This document shows positions 24,274 through 32,525 of a stretch of DNA of 57,441 bases, in pieces; position 1 is the first letter of the stretch, and every line of letters begins with the position of its first letter. The stretch is from CAZOLI01 sp964580675. GTDB taxonomy: Bacteria > Planctomycetota > MHYJ01 > CAYXQY01. The stretch spans positions 1 to 57,441 of the forward strand of contig CAZOLI010000020.1 of NCBI GenBank assembly GCA_964580675.1, written 5' to 3'. The notes under the pieces were generated by a model. It was not told the origin of the DNA. It saw only the letters and a list, made by a program, of their open reading frames with translations, and ran no database searches. The translations under genes were made by a program, and so were the position numbers.

Positions 24274-26403
24274 TTATTCCTCCTCTTCTTCTCGCGCTTT
24301 CTCAACAATTTCTTCCTGTTTGGATTTTGGCACCTGTTCGTAATGTGAAAATTCCAGATCGTAAACACCTTCTCCACCCGTCAGCGACCGAAGCTGAGGT
24401 TCATAGGTAATCACTTCGGACAGGGGAACAAGGGCACGAATTGTTTGTTGATCCCCCTTGGACTCCATGCCTTCAATTTTTCCCCGTCTGGAGTTCAGGT
24501 CGCCGGTAATGTCTCCCATGTAGTCTCGCGGAGCCGTTACGTTCATTCGCACAATCGGTTCGAGAAGCGTTGGTCCGGCCTTGGAAAAGGCCTCTTTGAA
24601 CGCCTGAGAAGCCGCTCGTTTAAAGGCTTCTTCCGAGGAATCAACCGGATGATCATCCCCATCATATACATCGACGGAAACGTCGGTAATTTTGTAACCC
24701 GCTTTGATGCCCTCGTCCATCGTGTTTTGAACGCCTTTCTCGACGGAGGGGATAAACTTGGTCGGGATCGACGCTCCCCGAATGGAATTAATAAATTCGA
24801 ATCCCTCTCCCCGGGGCAGGGGTTCGATCTCCAGGTGAACCTCGGCGTACTGTCCGCGTCCCCCGGACTGTTTTTTGTGCCTGTACTGGGCGTCCGCCGA
24901 TTTTGTAATGGTTTCACGGTAGGGGATTCGGGGGGGTTTGGTTTCCACTTCGACGTCGAACCGGTCCTTGAGCCGATCCAGAATTACCTCCAGGTGAAGG
25001 GTACTTAATCCCCGGATGATCAGCTCGTTCGTCTCTTCGTCCCGCTCGCTTTTGAAGGTGGGGTCGACTTTCGAGAGGGTCTTGAGGGACGAACTCAATC
25101 GCTGTTCGTCGCCTTTGCTCTTTGGTTTTACGGCAAGTCCCACCATGGGATCGGGGAGATCCATGTCCTCAAGAATCAGATCGGACGACGGATCCCGAAT
25201 GGTGTCGCCGATTTCACCATCCTCAATTTCGGTAATACCGATGATGTCACCGGGACCGGCATCGGACACTTCTTCGTTTTCTTCCCCGAACGGCAGAAAC
25301 AGCTTCCCGGTTTCGTACGTTTCGTTGTTTCCGGCGATTTCGAGCGTCCCCTCTTCACTCTGTACGGACCCGGTAAAGATCCGAACGTAGTTGACCGTTC
25401 CAATGAATGGATCCGATACAATTCGAAAAACGGAGCCGAGAAACGGTTCATCCGAACCCACGATCACCTCTGTTTCTTCTTTTTCGTACTGTACTTCGTC
25501 CGGTTCGTCTTCTTCGTCCGTTTCTTCCTCTTCCTCCTCTGCCTCTTCTTCCTGATCGCTTTCAATTTTCTTCATGACGTACGCGTCGGGTGTCGGTGCT
25601 TCGAGCGGGGAGGGACCGGCTTCCAGAATAAATTCCTGTAGCTCGGAGAGCCCAATTTCCTCCCGGGCACTTGTAAACAGGACCGGATGTACATCCCCGG
25701 CCAGCATCGCCTCCTGGATGCCGCGGTTGAGTTCATCGGAGGAGAGATCTTCATCGGCGAAGTACTTTTCCATCAGTTCTTCGTCCGTTTCCACCGCCGT
25801 TTCAATTAATTCTTCCCGGTCGGCGGCAAGCTGATCCTGAACTTCCGGAGGGGCTTCGTCCAGGCCTTCAAGTAGCGAGAAAACCGTCCCCACGTCCTCT
25901 CCGCTTCCGTCCGGATAGTTATATGGAACGGCCCCCTCTCCGAATGCTTCCTGAATTTCGTCGAGCAGTTCCTGTAAATTCAGGTTTTCCTGATCAATTT
26001 GATTGACCAGAATAAATCGGGGTTTGTCCTGCTGTTCTGCTATTTCCCAGACTTTCCGGGTGTTGATCATGACACCGGCCCCGGGATTCACACAGACCCC
26101 GATGAGGTCCGCGGCAAAGATGCCGGCGTGTGCGTGTCCGATGAAGTCCGGATACCCGGGCAGGTCAATCAGGTTTACGTGGTGATCATCGTAGGTGTAA
26201 TGAAACAGACCGGGATGTATGGAGTTTTCCCGATCCTGCTCTTCAGGAGTGTAATCCGATTGCGTGGTTCCGTCCTCGATGGAACCAATCCGGTCGGCAA
26301 CTCCTGCTTCGTAAAGCAGAGCATCCGTTAAGACCGTTTTACCGGTGTCACCGTGTCCGGTTAGAGCAATGTTGCGAATGTTTTCTGGTTTTCGGTCTGA
26401 CAT
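24274..26403 (-). CDS. EF-G-like translational GTPase (EF-G2 type)
   Basis: This 709-residue protein has the five-domain EF-G layout. G1 is GHGDTGKT (residues 16-23, where canonical EF-G has AHIDAGKT), G3 is DLPGYPDF (canonical DTPGHVDF) and G4 is NQID (canonical NKMD). Domains III-V follow, with FINSIRGASIPTKFIPSVEKG and MGDITGDLNSRRGKIEGME. The catalytic His of G3 is Tyr, as in EF-G-like paralogs, so this is probably not the main translocase. An insertion of over 30 residues of mostly Glu/Asp (about 280-315) sits at the start of domain II. AGGAGG is well placed before the ATG. Its physiological role is unknown. Confidence 0.88.
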   Translation of the reverse strand: MSDRKPENIRNIALTGHGDTGKTVLTDALLYEAGVADRIGSIEDGTTQSDYTPEEQDRENSIHPGLFHYTYDDHHVNLIDLPGYPDFIGHAHAGIFAADLIGVCVNPGAGVMINTRKVWEIAEQQDKPRFILVNQIDQENLNLQELLDEIQEAFGEGAVPYNYPDGSGEDVGTVFSLLEGLDEAPPEVQDQLAADREELIETAVETDEELMEKYFADEDLSSDELNRGIQEAMLAGDVHPVLFTSAREEIGLSELQEFILEAGPSPLEAPTPDAYVMKKIESDQEEEAEEEEEETDEEDEPDEVQYEKEETEVIVGSDEPFLGSVFRIVSDPFIGTVNYVRIFTGSVQSEEGTLEIAGNNETYETGKLFLPFGEENEEVSDAGPGDIIGITEIEDGEIGDTIRDPSSDLILEDMDLPDPMVGLAVKPKSKGDEQRLSSSLKTLSKVDPTFKSERDEETNELIIRGLSTLHLEVILDRLKDRFDVEVETKPPRIPYRETITKSADAQYRHKKQSGGRGQYAEVHLEIEPLPRGEGFEFINSIRGASIPTKFIPSVEKGVQNTMDEGIKAGYKITDVSVDVYDGDDHPVDSSEEAFKRAASQAFKEAFSKAGPTLLEPIVRMNVTAPRDYMGDITGDLNSRRGKIEGMESKGDQQTIRALVPLSEVITYEPQLRSLTGGEGVYDLEFSHYEQVPKSKQEEIVEKAREEEEE

Positions 26404-26426
26404 GGATTGTTTACCTCCTGATTGGA

Positions 26427-26432
26427 ATTATA
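26427..26432 (-). promoter_or_regulatory. Extended -10 promoter of the EF-G-like gene
   Basis: TATAAT preceded by TG and one base lies on the - strand, 24 nt before the EF-G-like ATG. No good -35 is found at 16-18 bp, which fits an extended -10 promoter. Confidence 0.4.
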
Positions 26433-26582
26433 ACACAGAATACCAGTGTTTTTATAGCGAATTACAGGTATTTTCGCCCGGGGGATCGCAGGGGTGACCG
26501 CCATGAGGTGAGATTCCTGACGGGAAACTATTACCCCCTTGCTGGATTTTAACGTTTTTCAGGTGTGGAGGGCGGGGCTGGT

Positions 26583-27278
26583 TCAACTTCCCGGCATGAT
26601 GGTGATTTCAACGCGTCTGTTTTTCTTTCGACCCTCGGCATTCTCGTTGGAGGCGATTGGTTTGACGTCCGCGTGACCGACCACCTGGATGCGCTTGCGA
26701 CTGATTCCTTTGTTGATCAGGTGTCGGGCAACGGTAATGGCCCGTGCGGCCGAGAGGTGCCAGTTTGTTGGGAACCGATCCCCGGATTCCTCTATCGGCA
26801 CGTTATCCGTGTGTCCTTCGACCCGAAATACCATCTCTTCGTCGAGTTCGTTCAGAACGGGGACAATCTGTTCCACGGCTTTTTTTCCTGCTTCTGTCAG
26901 TTGAGCCGACCCGGACCCGAAAAGCACAATGTTTTCCAGGCGAAGCCCCGTTCGACCATTTACCGTGATCTTTTTTATTTTATCCTGTAACCGGTCCGGT
27001 ATTTCCAGATCCAGGTCCGAGGTTCCGGAACGGTTGTTTTGCCCTCCGGAGTCCATCTTTTCGCGAAGCTTGCGCAGGGTTCTTGCCAGTTCCTGCTGTT
27101 GCTGCCGCAGCCTGTCGTTTTCCGTCTGTAATTTTTTGTTTTGCTGTTCGAGTTTGGTGATCCGGGCTTCCGGGTTGTTCTGTTTCGTTCCGTCTTTGCT
27201 GGCGGAAGTACTCGTACAGCCCACGAACACAAGCAGCGAGATTCCCGTGATCGCACAGGCTCGGAATAATTGTTTCAT
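26583..27278 (-). CDS. OmpA-domain lipoprotein with coiled coil
   Basis: This 231-residue envelope protein has a type II signal with lipobox VFVGC (Cys21). A Gln/Glu/Lys-rich coiled coil spans about residues 38-75 (ITKLEQQNKKLQTENDRLRQQQ). A C-terminal OmpA/MotB peptidoglycan-binding domain follows, with EGHTDNVPIEESGDRFPTNWHLSAARAITVARHLI and GHADVKPIASNENAEGRKKNRRVEI. The NxxLSxxRA and NRRVE residues that bind diaminopimelate are present. The domain is closer to MotB-like OmpA proteins than to Pal. It would tether the outer membrane to peptidoglycan or serve an envelope machine. It sits between pilD and the EF-G-like gene with gaps over 100 bp on both sides. Confidence 0.88.
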   Translation of the reverse strand: MKQLFRACAITGISLLVFVGCTSTSASKDGTKQNNPEARITKLEQQNKKLQTENDRLRQQQQELARTLRKLREKMDSGGQNNRSGTSDLDLEIPDRLQDKIKKITVNGRTGLRLENIVLFGSGSAQLTEAGKKAVEQIVPVLNELDEEMVFRVEGHTDNVPIEESGDRFPTNWHLSAARAITVARHLINKGISRKRIQVVGHADVKPIASNENAEGRKKNRRVEITIMPGS

Positions 27279-27398
27279 GTCGGATGATTGAGTGAATCGA
27301 TGCTGTGAGAATACCGTCGACTGTGGAACCGTATATCCGTTTCCGTAACGTCAGGATTACGGCGGAATCCCCCCTTTGAAGGGTGTAGATTATTGGAT

Positions 27399-28334
27399 TT
27401 AAAAAGGAAATGCAACCTGATACGTCTCGTGTATATAAACAAGAAGATCATGTCCCCGCAGTACCATCACAGCGGCCCCGGCCGACAGGAACGGACCAAA
27501 CGGAATATAATGTTCCCGGGTGATCCAGAGGTTCACAAGTCCGATCACCGTGCCAAATATACTGGCCAGAAACAGGATCAGAATCACGGATTTCCAGCCA
27601 AACAACCCTCCGAGCCCCGCCATCATTTTGACGTCCCCCCACCCCATGGACGGTTTCTGAAAAACGACTTCACCGAAAATTTTGAGTCCGTAAATAATTC
27701 CTCCCCCCACCAGAATACCTATTATAGATCCGGTGAGTCCATTGAGGGGCGCGGAGCCAAAAATTGGTTCCTCAGGAATAGCCAGGAAATAATGAAAATG
27801 GTCCGGGTGTATCAATGCAATGATCGGTCCCAGAACAATGCCTGAAATGGTCAGTTCATTTGGAATGATGCGAAATTTCAGGTCGATGAAGGAGATGACG
27901 GTCAGAGCGGAAATAATGATTAGCCGGAGTCCCAATTCCCCCCACAGATAGGCTAATTTGCCCAGAAAAAGAGTTGAAACACCTTTCGTCGGATCCGAGT
28001 TGGCCGTGAAAAAATGTTCGAATTCCCCCGACCACGTGATGTACACGAGGACGAACAGAACACCCGATAGAAGCTCCACCATTGGATATTCAAAGGAAAT
28101 CTCCGACGCGCAGTGTCGGCACTGGCCACCCAGGAAAAGATAACTCAGAATCGGTATGTTGTCGTACCATGCAATAGGTTGACGACATTCCGGACATTGC
28201 GACCGAGGGGTAACAACGGACATGCAGTTTCTCGGGAGCCGGTAAATACAGACGTTTGTAAAGCTCCCCGCCATGAGTCCGAGAACAAACACGGTCGCCG
28301 GTAAGAGGAGACCAAAATAACTGTAAGGGGTCAA
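27399..28334 (-). CDS. pilD: Type IV prepilin peptidase/N-methyltransferase PilD
   Basis: This 311-residue inner-membrane aspartyl protease cleaves and methylates prepilins. The N-terminus matches the family (LGLMAGSFTNVCIYRLPR). The cytoplasmic zinc loop has CPEC and CRHC. The two catalytic aspartates are in FIDLKFRIIPNEL and GWGDVKMM. About eight membrane helices are present. The start is TTG, the only reasonable initiator before the conserved N-terminus; the reading frame runs in phase from the preceding PAS-gene stop codon. It would process the pilins assembled by PilB and PilC, whose genes lie 6 kb away. No pilin gene is seen in the window. Confidence 0.92.
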   Translation of the reverse strand: MTPYSYFGLLLPATVFVLGLMAGSFTNVCIYRLPRNCMSVVTPRSQCPECRQPIAWYDNIPILSYLFLGGQCRHCASEISFEYPMVELLSGVLFVLVYITWSGEFEHFFTANSDPTKGVSTLFLGKLAYLWGELGLRLIIISALTVISFIDLKFRIIPNELTISGIVLGPIIALIHPDHFHYFLAIPEEPIFGSAPLNGLTGSIIGILVGGGIIYGLKIFGEVVFQKPSMGWGDVKMMAGLGGLFGWKSVILILFLASIFGTVIGLVNLWITREHYIPFGPFLSAGAAVMVLRGHDLLVYIHETYQVAFPF

Positions 28335-28370
28335 GGTCGGTCGGAAGGAATCAGGCGCATTTCTGTTTCG

Positions 28371-29021
28371 TCATTGATCGGCTCCACCGGTGGGGCGGAT
28401 CCGGATCAGAACGGCGCGAATTTCCTTGTCATTATTCGTAATTGGGGTGATAAGCATGAGGTGTTTCCGTTCCTTTTCTGCCGGGGTAAAGGTTTTGGAT
28501 TGCGTTTCATTCCCTTCCATCACGCTGGAAACCTGGCTTTTGATGTCGATTCCGTTAATTTTTTCTTCCGGAAGGTGATCAACGGAGGTGGCTCGAAGGG
28601 AGTGAAGTTCGGAGCCAAAAAAATCGACGGCCGCGTTGTTGAAATGAATGATGTTTAGCTGGTCATCAACGCCAATGAGGATGTTTGGGTCCTGCTCGAA
28701 AATCTTCTCGTACATCCGGAGGGTGGCGGTGGAGGTTTCCAGTTCCCGGTTTTTCTGCTCCAGCTCCTTTACCGTTTCCTTTAATTTTCGGTTGCTCTTT
28801 TCCAGTTTTTTGGCGTATTTGTCAAGGGTTTCATCCTTTCGCTTGAGCACCTTGATCATGCCACTTACATCTCCTCCGTTTTCTTCTCCTCCCTCCTCAA
28901 GCTGCTTCTCCAGTTCGGTGATGGTTTCCTCCAGGTTATGGATTTTCTGCTTGAGGCGCATGTTTTCCTCGACCAGGTCTTTTTTCGTACGTTCTTCCCC
29001 GGTCTGTTCGGATTCATTCAT
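28371..29021 (-). CDS. Coiled-coil protein with C-terminal PAS domain
   Basis: This 216-residue soluble protein has no kinase or other output domain. Residues 1-100 are almost continuous coiled coil (LVEENMRLKQKIHNLEETITELEKQLEEG... and LEKSNRKLKETVKELEQKNRELE). Residues 105-210 form a PAS fold (MYEKIFEQDPNILIGVDDQLNIIHFNNAAVDFFGSE...). It overlaps rsmD by 8 bp and is followed by pilD, so the three genes are probably cotranscribed. Stand-alone coiled-coil/PAS proteins may act as dimeric sensors that bind a partner. The partner and ligand cannot be read from the sequence. Confidence 0.75.
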   Translation of the reverse strand: MNESEQTGEERTKKDLVEENMRLKQKIHNLEETITELEKQLEEGGEENGGDVSGMIKVLKRKDETLDKYAKKLEKSNRKLKETVKELEQKNRELETSTATLRMYEKIFEQDPNILIGVDDQLNIIHFNNAAVDFFGSELHSLRATSVDHLPEEKINGIDIKSQVSSVMEGNETQSKTFTPAEKERKHLMLITPITNNDKEIRAVLIRIRPTGGADQ

Positions 29022-29604
29022 GTTTGTTCACGTGAACAAGTTTGGTGATGCCAAATGTTTCGGTTTCCCCCCGCCGGAGTCGGTCCGGTAGTTTCCCGAT
29101 CCGGACATCGGCCGGACATTCCAGAATGATCCGGCCGTTCTGCTGGAGAAAGCGGTCTTCCGCAAGGACCTTGATCAGGCCCATCATATGTCGGTGACCA
29201 TCAGAAGTCCGATATACGTCATAAGGAGGCGTTAAAAAATACAGATCTTGTTTTGTTTCCGGCAAATTCTTCAGCGTTTGCGGATCCAGCAAATCCAGTT
29301 TTCGGCGTGCGCATGCGTCGGAAACCCCGAGACGGTCAATGTTGGTCCTGATCAGTTCCAGCGCTGTGTCCGAATTGTCCACAAACAGACAATGACTCGC
29401 TCCTCGGGAGATCGCTTCCAGTCCTACGGCCCCGGTGCCGGCGAAGCCATCAAATATTCGGGCATCTTGAACGGCATCCCCCAATCGGTCAAAAAGGGAA
29501 CGACGGACACGGGAGCGAAGAGGTCGAATATCCCGGTCACTCGGCGTCTTTAATGAATGACCCGAATATTTCCCTCCGGTAATAACCAGATCCTGTCCCT
29601 CCAT
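29014..29604 (-). CDS. rsmD: 16S rRNA (guanine-N2)-methyltransferase RsmD
   Basis: This SAM-dependent methyltransferase would modify G966 of 16S rRNA. It has 196 residues. RsmD features are GGKYSGHSLKTP at the N-terminus, RPLRSRVRRSLFDRL, and motif I IFDGFAGTGAVGLEAISRGASHCLFVD. Motif IV normally reads DPPY or DPPF but is TPPY here (FLTPPYDVYR, Thr codon ACG). The acidic or polar side chain used for guanine N2 recognition is therefore replaced. Whether the enzyme is active is open. The start ATG has no clear ribosome site. Confidence 0.87.
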   Translation of the reverse strand: MEGQDLVITGGKYSGHSLKTPSDRDIRPLRSRVRRSLFDRLGDAVQDARIFDGFAGTGAVGLEAISRGASHCLFVDNSDTALELIRTNIDRLGVSDACARRKLDLLDPQTLKNLPETKQDLYFLTPPYDVYRTSDGHRHMMGLIKVLAEDRFLQQNGRIILECPADVRIGKLPDRLRRGETETFGITKLVHVNKHE

Positions 29605-29637
29605 AAATTATATATTAGATTGTGAGGTATTGAGTTT

Positions 29638-30420
29638 TCAACCACCTTCACGGTCTGTTTGTCTGTGTTTTCTGGCCGTTTGCCTCATGTTATGGATTGC
29701 CTCCTGCATGTTATCGGCCCCGAAGGTTGAGCTGCCCGACACAAACAGATCGGCGCCCGCCTCGGCGGCGGCGGAGATGGTGTCCGGGGAAACCCCGCCG
29801 TCCACCTCGATGAAAAAATCATGCTGCTCCTTCTGGTTGTTTAGTTTCCTTACTTTTTGGAGGGGCTCTTCCATAAAGGATTGTCCCCCGAAACCGGGCC
29901 AGACGGTCATGACAAGGGCATGATCAATAAGTGGCAGCAGGTTGAACACCAGAGACGCCGGGGTAGAGGGGTTCAGGGTCACTCCCGCCCGGACCTCCTG
30001 CCTGTGACAGGTCTCGATGAGTTCCCGGGCCCGGTCAAACGCTCGTTCCAGGATTTCGTCATCAACCGGTTGATTCACCCGTATCCCTTTTTCCTCAAAG
30101 TGGAGAGCTGATTCCGGCAACAATGCCTCGATGTGGAAGGAGATAAGATCGGTGCCCGCATCTATAAAATTCTGGAGGTATTTCCCCGGGTCCATAAGCA
30201 TGAGGTGTGTATCAAGAGGAAGATCGGTGTGAGGACGGAGCGCCTCCACAACGGACGGACCAATGGTGAGGTTGGGAACGAAATGGCCGTCCATCGGATC
30301 CACGTGGATCCAGTCCGCCCCGGCCTCGCGGGCCCGGGCAAGTTCTTCCCGGATACAGGAAACGTCCGCGGATAGGATGGAAGGTGCGAGGATCGGGGGA
30401 TCTATGGTCTTCGGTTTCAC
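29638..30420 (-). CDS. rpe: Ribulose-phosphate 3-epimerase
   Basis: This enzyme interconverts ribulose 5-phosphate and xylulose 5-phosphate. The metal and catalytic residues are visible: LAPSILSADV, HVDPMDGHFVPNLTIG, DTHLMLMDP, SFHIEA, MTVWPGFGGQSF, EVDGGVSPDT and the phosphate-binding GADLFVSGSSTF. I place the start at a GTG (30420, 260 residues), 19 nt after the pgk stop. The longer frame to 30510 would overlap pgk and add a non-homologous leader. At 260 residues it is longer than usual (about 220), owing to an N-terminal extension and an insertion with a second Asp/Glu-rich helix (PVDDEILERAFDRARELIE). Confidence 0.92.
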   Translation of the reverse strand: MKPKTIDPPILAPSILSADVSCIREELARAREAGADWIHVDPMDGHFVPNLTIGPSVVEALRPHTDLPLDTHLMLMDPGKYLQNFIDAGTDLISFHIEALLPESALHFEEKGIRVNQPVDDEILERAFDRARELIETCHRQEVRAGVTLNPSTPASLVFNLLPLIDHALVMTVWPGFGGQSFMEEPLQKVRKLNNQKEQHDFFIEVDGGVSPDTISAAAEAGADLFVSGSSTFGADNMQEAIHNMRQTARKHRQTDREGG

Positions 30421-30439
30421 GGCGGCCGTGAAGGATGAT

Positions 30440-31630
30440 TTATTTATCGGGCAGTGCTTCAATGCCGGGCAGTGTCCTGTTTTCCATGAACTGTAACAGG
30501 GCCCCGCCACCGGTACTTACGTGATCGAATTGATCGGTTACCTCGTAGCGGTCCAGGGCCTCGGCTGTTTCTCCACCTCCGGACACACGGGTGGGTTCTT
30601 CGAGAGAGGCGATGTGGCGGGCGATGAGTTCGGTGCCGAAGGAGAAATCATCGTTTTCCACAATGCCCAGCGGCCCGTTCCAGAAAATGGAACCGGCGTC
30701 TTTTAAGTCCTCTTTGTAGGATCGAATAGCGTCCGGGCCGATGTCCCCTCCAACCCATCCGGATTTGATTTCGTTCCGGACAATACGAAGAACCCCCGTT
30801 CCGTTTTCCAGGTTGTCCGTAACGAGATGATCCGGGGGCAGTTCAATGTCGACGTCCTCGCTTTCCGCGGCTTCGATGATCTCACGGGCGGCGTCAATAA
30901 CCTCGCTATCAAGTTCGTAATCACCGGAATTTATGCCTTTTGCCTTCAGGAACGGAAAACTCATGGCCCCGCCGACAAGAACCCGGTCCAGGTTCGGCAG
31001 AAGGCTTTTGATCATGCCGGTCTTGTCCGCTATTTTCGCTCCGCCAAGGACCAGAAGGAACGGTTCCTCCGGGGCATCAAGAATATCCGAAATGTAGGAT
31101 ATTTCGTCGTTTAAGAGCAGACCGGCTCCGGCTTTCTGTACGTAGTTCGGAATGCCTGTGATGGACGCGTGGTTGCGGTGAGAGCTTCCAAAGGAATCGT
31201 TTATGTAAATGTCCGCGAGGTAGGCTAGCTTTCGAACAAAGGTGTCGTCGTTTTCTTCTTCTCCCGGGTGAAACCGAAGGTTTTCCAGCAGGAAGACGGA
31301 TTTAGGATCTGCGTTTTCAATTTGTTCCTCCACTTCGTCGCCAACGCAGTCGTCCAGCTTCTGCACGTTTTTCCCCAGCTCATTCTGGAGGGCCACGGCC
31401 ACGTCGTCCATGGTTAGGTCCGGGTCCGGAGCACCATCGGGGCGTCCCCTGTGTGAGGCAACGATCGCCGTACCACCGTTGTCAATGACCTGTTGAATCG
31501 TTGACACGGACTTCCGGATCCGGAAGCCTGGTTTGTCGTCTGACCCGGAGCCGGGGGGCACATTCAGATCCGCACGAACGAAAACGTTTTCCCCTCCAAC
31601 ATTGTAATCGTGGATGGTTTTTTTCTTCAT
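30440..31630 (-). CDS. pgk: Phosphoglycerate kinase
   Basis: This glycolytic/gluconeogenic enzyme converts 1,3-bisphosphoglycerate and ADP to 3-phosphoglycerate and ATP. It has 396 residues from the ATG at 31630; the 21-codon extension upstream is not conserved in type. Key segments are FVRADLNVP, ASHRGRPDG, LLENLRFHPGEEEND, NDSFGSSHRNHAS, LGGAKIADK, FWNGPLGIVE and SGGGETAEAL. The last reads SGGGET where SGGGDT/S is usual. It is followed by rpe at 19 nt, a central-carbon pair. It is transcribed divergently from the lipoprotein gene at 31892. Confidence 0.94.
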   Translation of the reverse strand: MKKKTIHDYNVGGENVFVRADLNVPPGSGSDDKPGFRIRKSVSTIQQVIDNGGTAIVASHRGRPDGAPDPDLTMDDVAVALQNELGKNVQKLDDCVGDEVEEQIENADPKSVFLLENLRFHPGEEENDDTFVRKLAYLADIYINDSFGSSHRNHASITGIPNYVQKAGAGLLLNDEISYISDILDAPEEPFLLVLGGAKIADKTGMIKSLLPNLDRVLVGGAMSFPFLKAKGINSGDYELDSEVIDAAREIIEAAESEDVDIELPPDHLVTDNLENGTGVLRIVRNEIKSGWVGGDIGPDAIRSYKEDLKDAGSIFWNGPLGIVENDDFSFGTELIARHIASLEEPTRVSGGGETAEALDRYEVTDQFDHVSTGGGALLQFMENRTLPGIEALPDK

Positions 31631-31816
31631 GGTCTTACTTCGAAAATAATGAGAAACCGGACCCTGTTTCGCAGAATGATGAACCGGGACCACGGGTCAT
31701 CCTATAAATATCTCCGTTTTCCAGACGGGCCCCGATTGTTTGAAGGGCAGGGTCAACCTATTTTATCGTCTGTTTCCAAAAAATCAAAGGTCCCTTTTTT
31801 TCTCCCGAAATATCCT

Positions 31817-31845
31817 TTGAATTTTGCGTTCTTACCCTGTATAAA
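31817..31845 (+). promoter_or_regulatory. Sigma70-type promoter for the lipoprotein gene
   Basis: TTGAAT (31817-31822) and TATAAA (31840-31845) have a 17-bp spacer, about 47 bp before the ATG at 31892. The surrounding 261-bp divergent region also has to hold the pgk promoter, which I could not place with confidence. Confidence 0.55.
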
Positions 31846-31891
31846 TATGGGGATTTGTCTGTTTGATGGAACACTTATTTGGGAGGTCAGG

Positions 31892-32491
31892 ATGAGGCTA
31901 AGAAGCACATTCTTCCTGGTTTTTTTGGTGTCGTTGGTCGTGGTGCCCGCCTGTTCGGAAAGCAGAAGTTTTCTGAGGGAGGGCTACGACATTCGGCGCA
32001 TCCGCAGTGTGGCTGCTGTGGAGGTAGAGGGCGCGAAGAACGAAACCATTGGCGAACAGATTGCTGATATGTTTGCCATGGAGATGCACAAAAAAGGCTA
32101 TAGATCTCAGGCATGGCATCAGGTTCGGACGCGTCTGCAACGACAGGACCTGATTAATTCAGATCTGCCTCGCCGGAAACGTCTCCGGAAAATGGGCAAC
32201 GTTCTTCACGTGGATGCTCTGGCCACCATTCATGTCTATCGTGCCGGTGGTGGTTCATACGATATGAGCATCAAACTGTTCGATGCCCAGAGCGGGAAGC
32301 TGGTCTGGACGGCCGGGGGATCCGGTGAACGGCAGAGCCAATCGATGAGTCGAGGAGGTCGACGCACACATTCTCACCATGGTTCCACGGACAAACAGAA
32401 CGGTGAACAGCAGCGTCTCACCACCGCCCAGCGCAACCAGATTGAACGGTCGATAAAACAATTGCTTTACGAACTTCCGGATCGTCGTTAA
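31892..32491 (+). CDS. Small secreted lipoprotein, family unassigned
   Basis: The 199-residue product starts at an ATG preceded by GGGAGG at 5 nt. A longer in-frame extension to 31610 crosses the promoter and is rejected. The signal peptide ends in a lipobox (VVVPAC). The mature part has a strand-helix pattern (IRRIRSVAAVEVEGAKNETIGEQIADMFAMEMHKKGYR) and later VLHVDALATIHVYRAGGGSYDMSIKLFDAQSGKLVWTAGGSGE. This looks like the CsgG/LpoB/DUF4136-type envelope fold, but I cannot assign a family. The C-terminal third has a His/Arg/Ser-rich loop. The dehydrogenase gene follows after 34 bp. Confidence 0.75.
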   Translation: MRLRSTFFLVFLVSLVVVPACSESRSFLREGYDIRRIRSVAAVEVEGAKNETIGEQIADMFAMEMHKKGYRSQAWHQVRTRLQRQDLINSDLPRRKRLRKMGNVLHVDALATIHVYRAGGGSYDMSIKLFDAQSGKLVWTAGGSGERQSQSMSRGGRRTHSHHGSTDKQNGEQQRLTTAQRNQIERSIKQLLYELPDRR

Positions 32492-32525
32492 TGGTTCGTT
32501 TTCGGAACGCTTCAACAGCTGAATC

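Noticed and set aside
31610..31891. N-terminal extension of the lipoprotein at 31892
   Set aside because: It would cross the sigma70-type promoter and bury the signal peptide; a good ribosome site precedes 31892.
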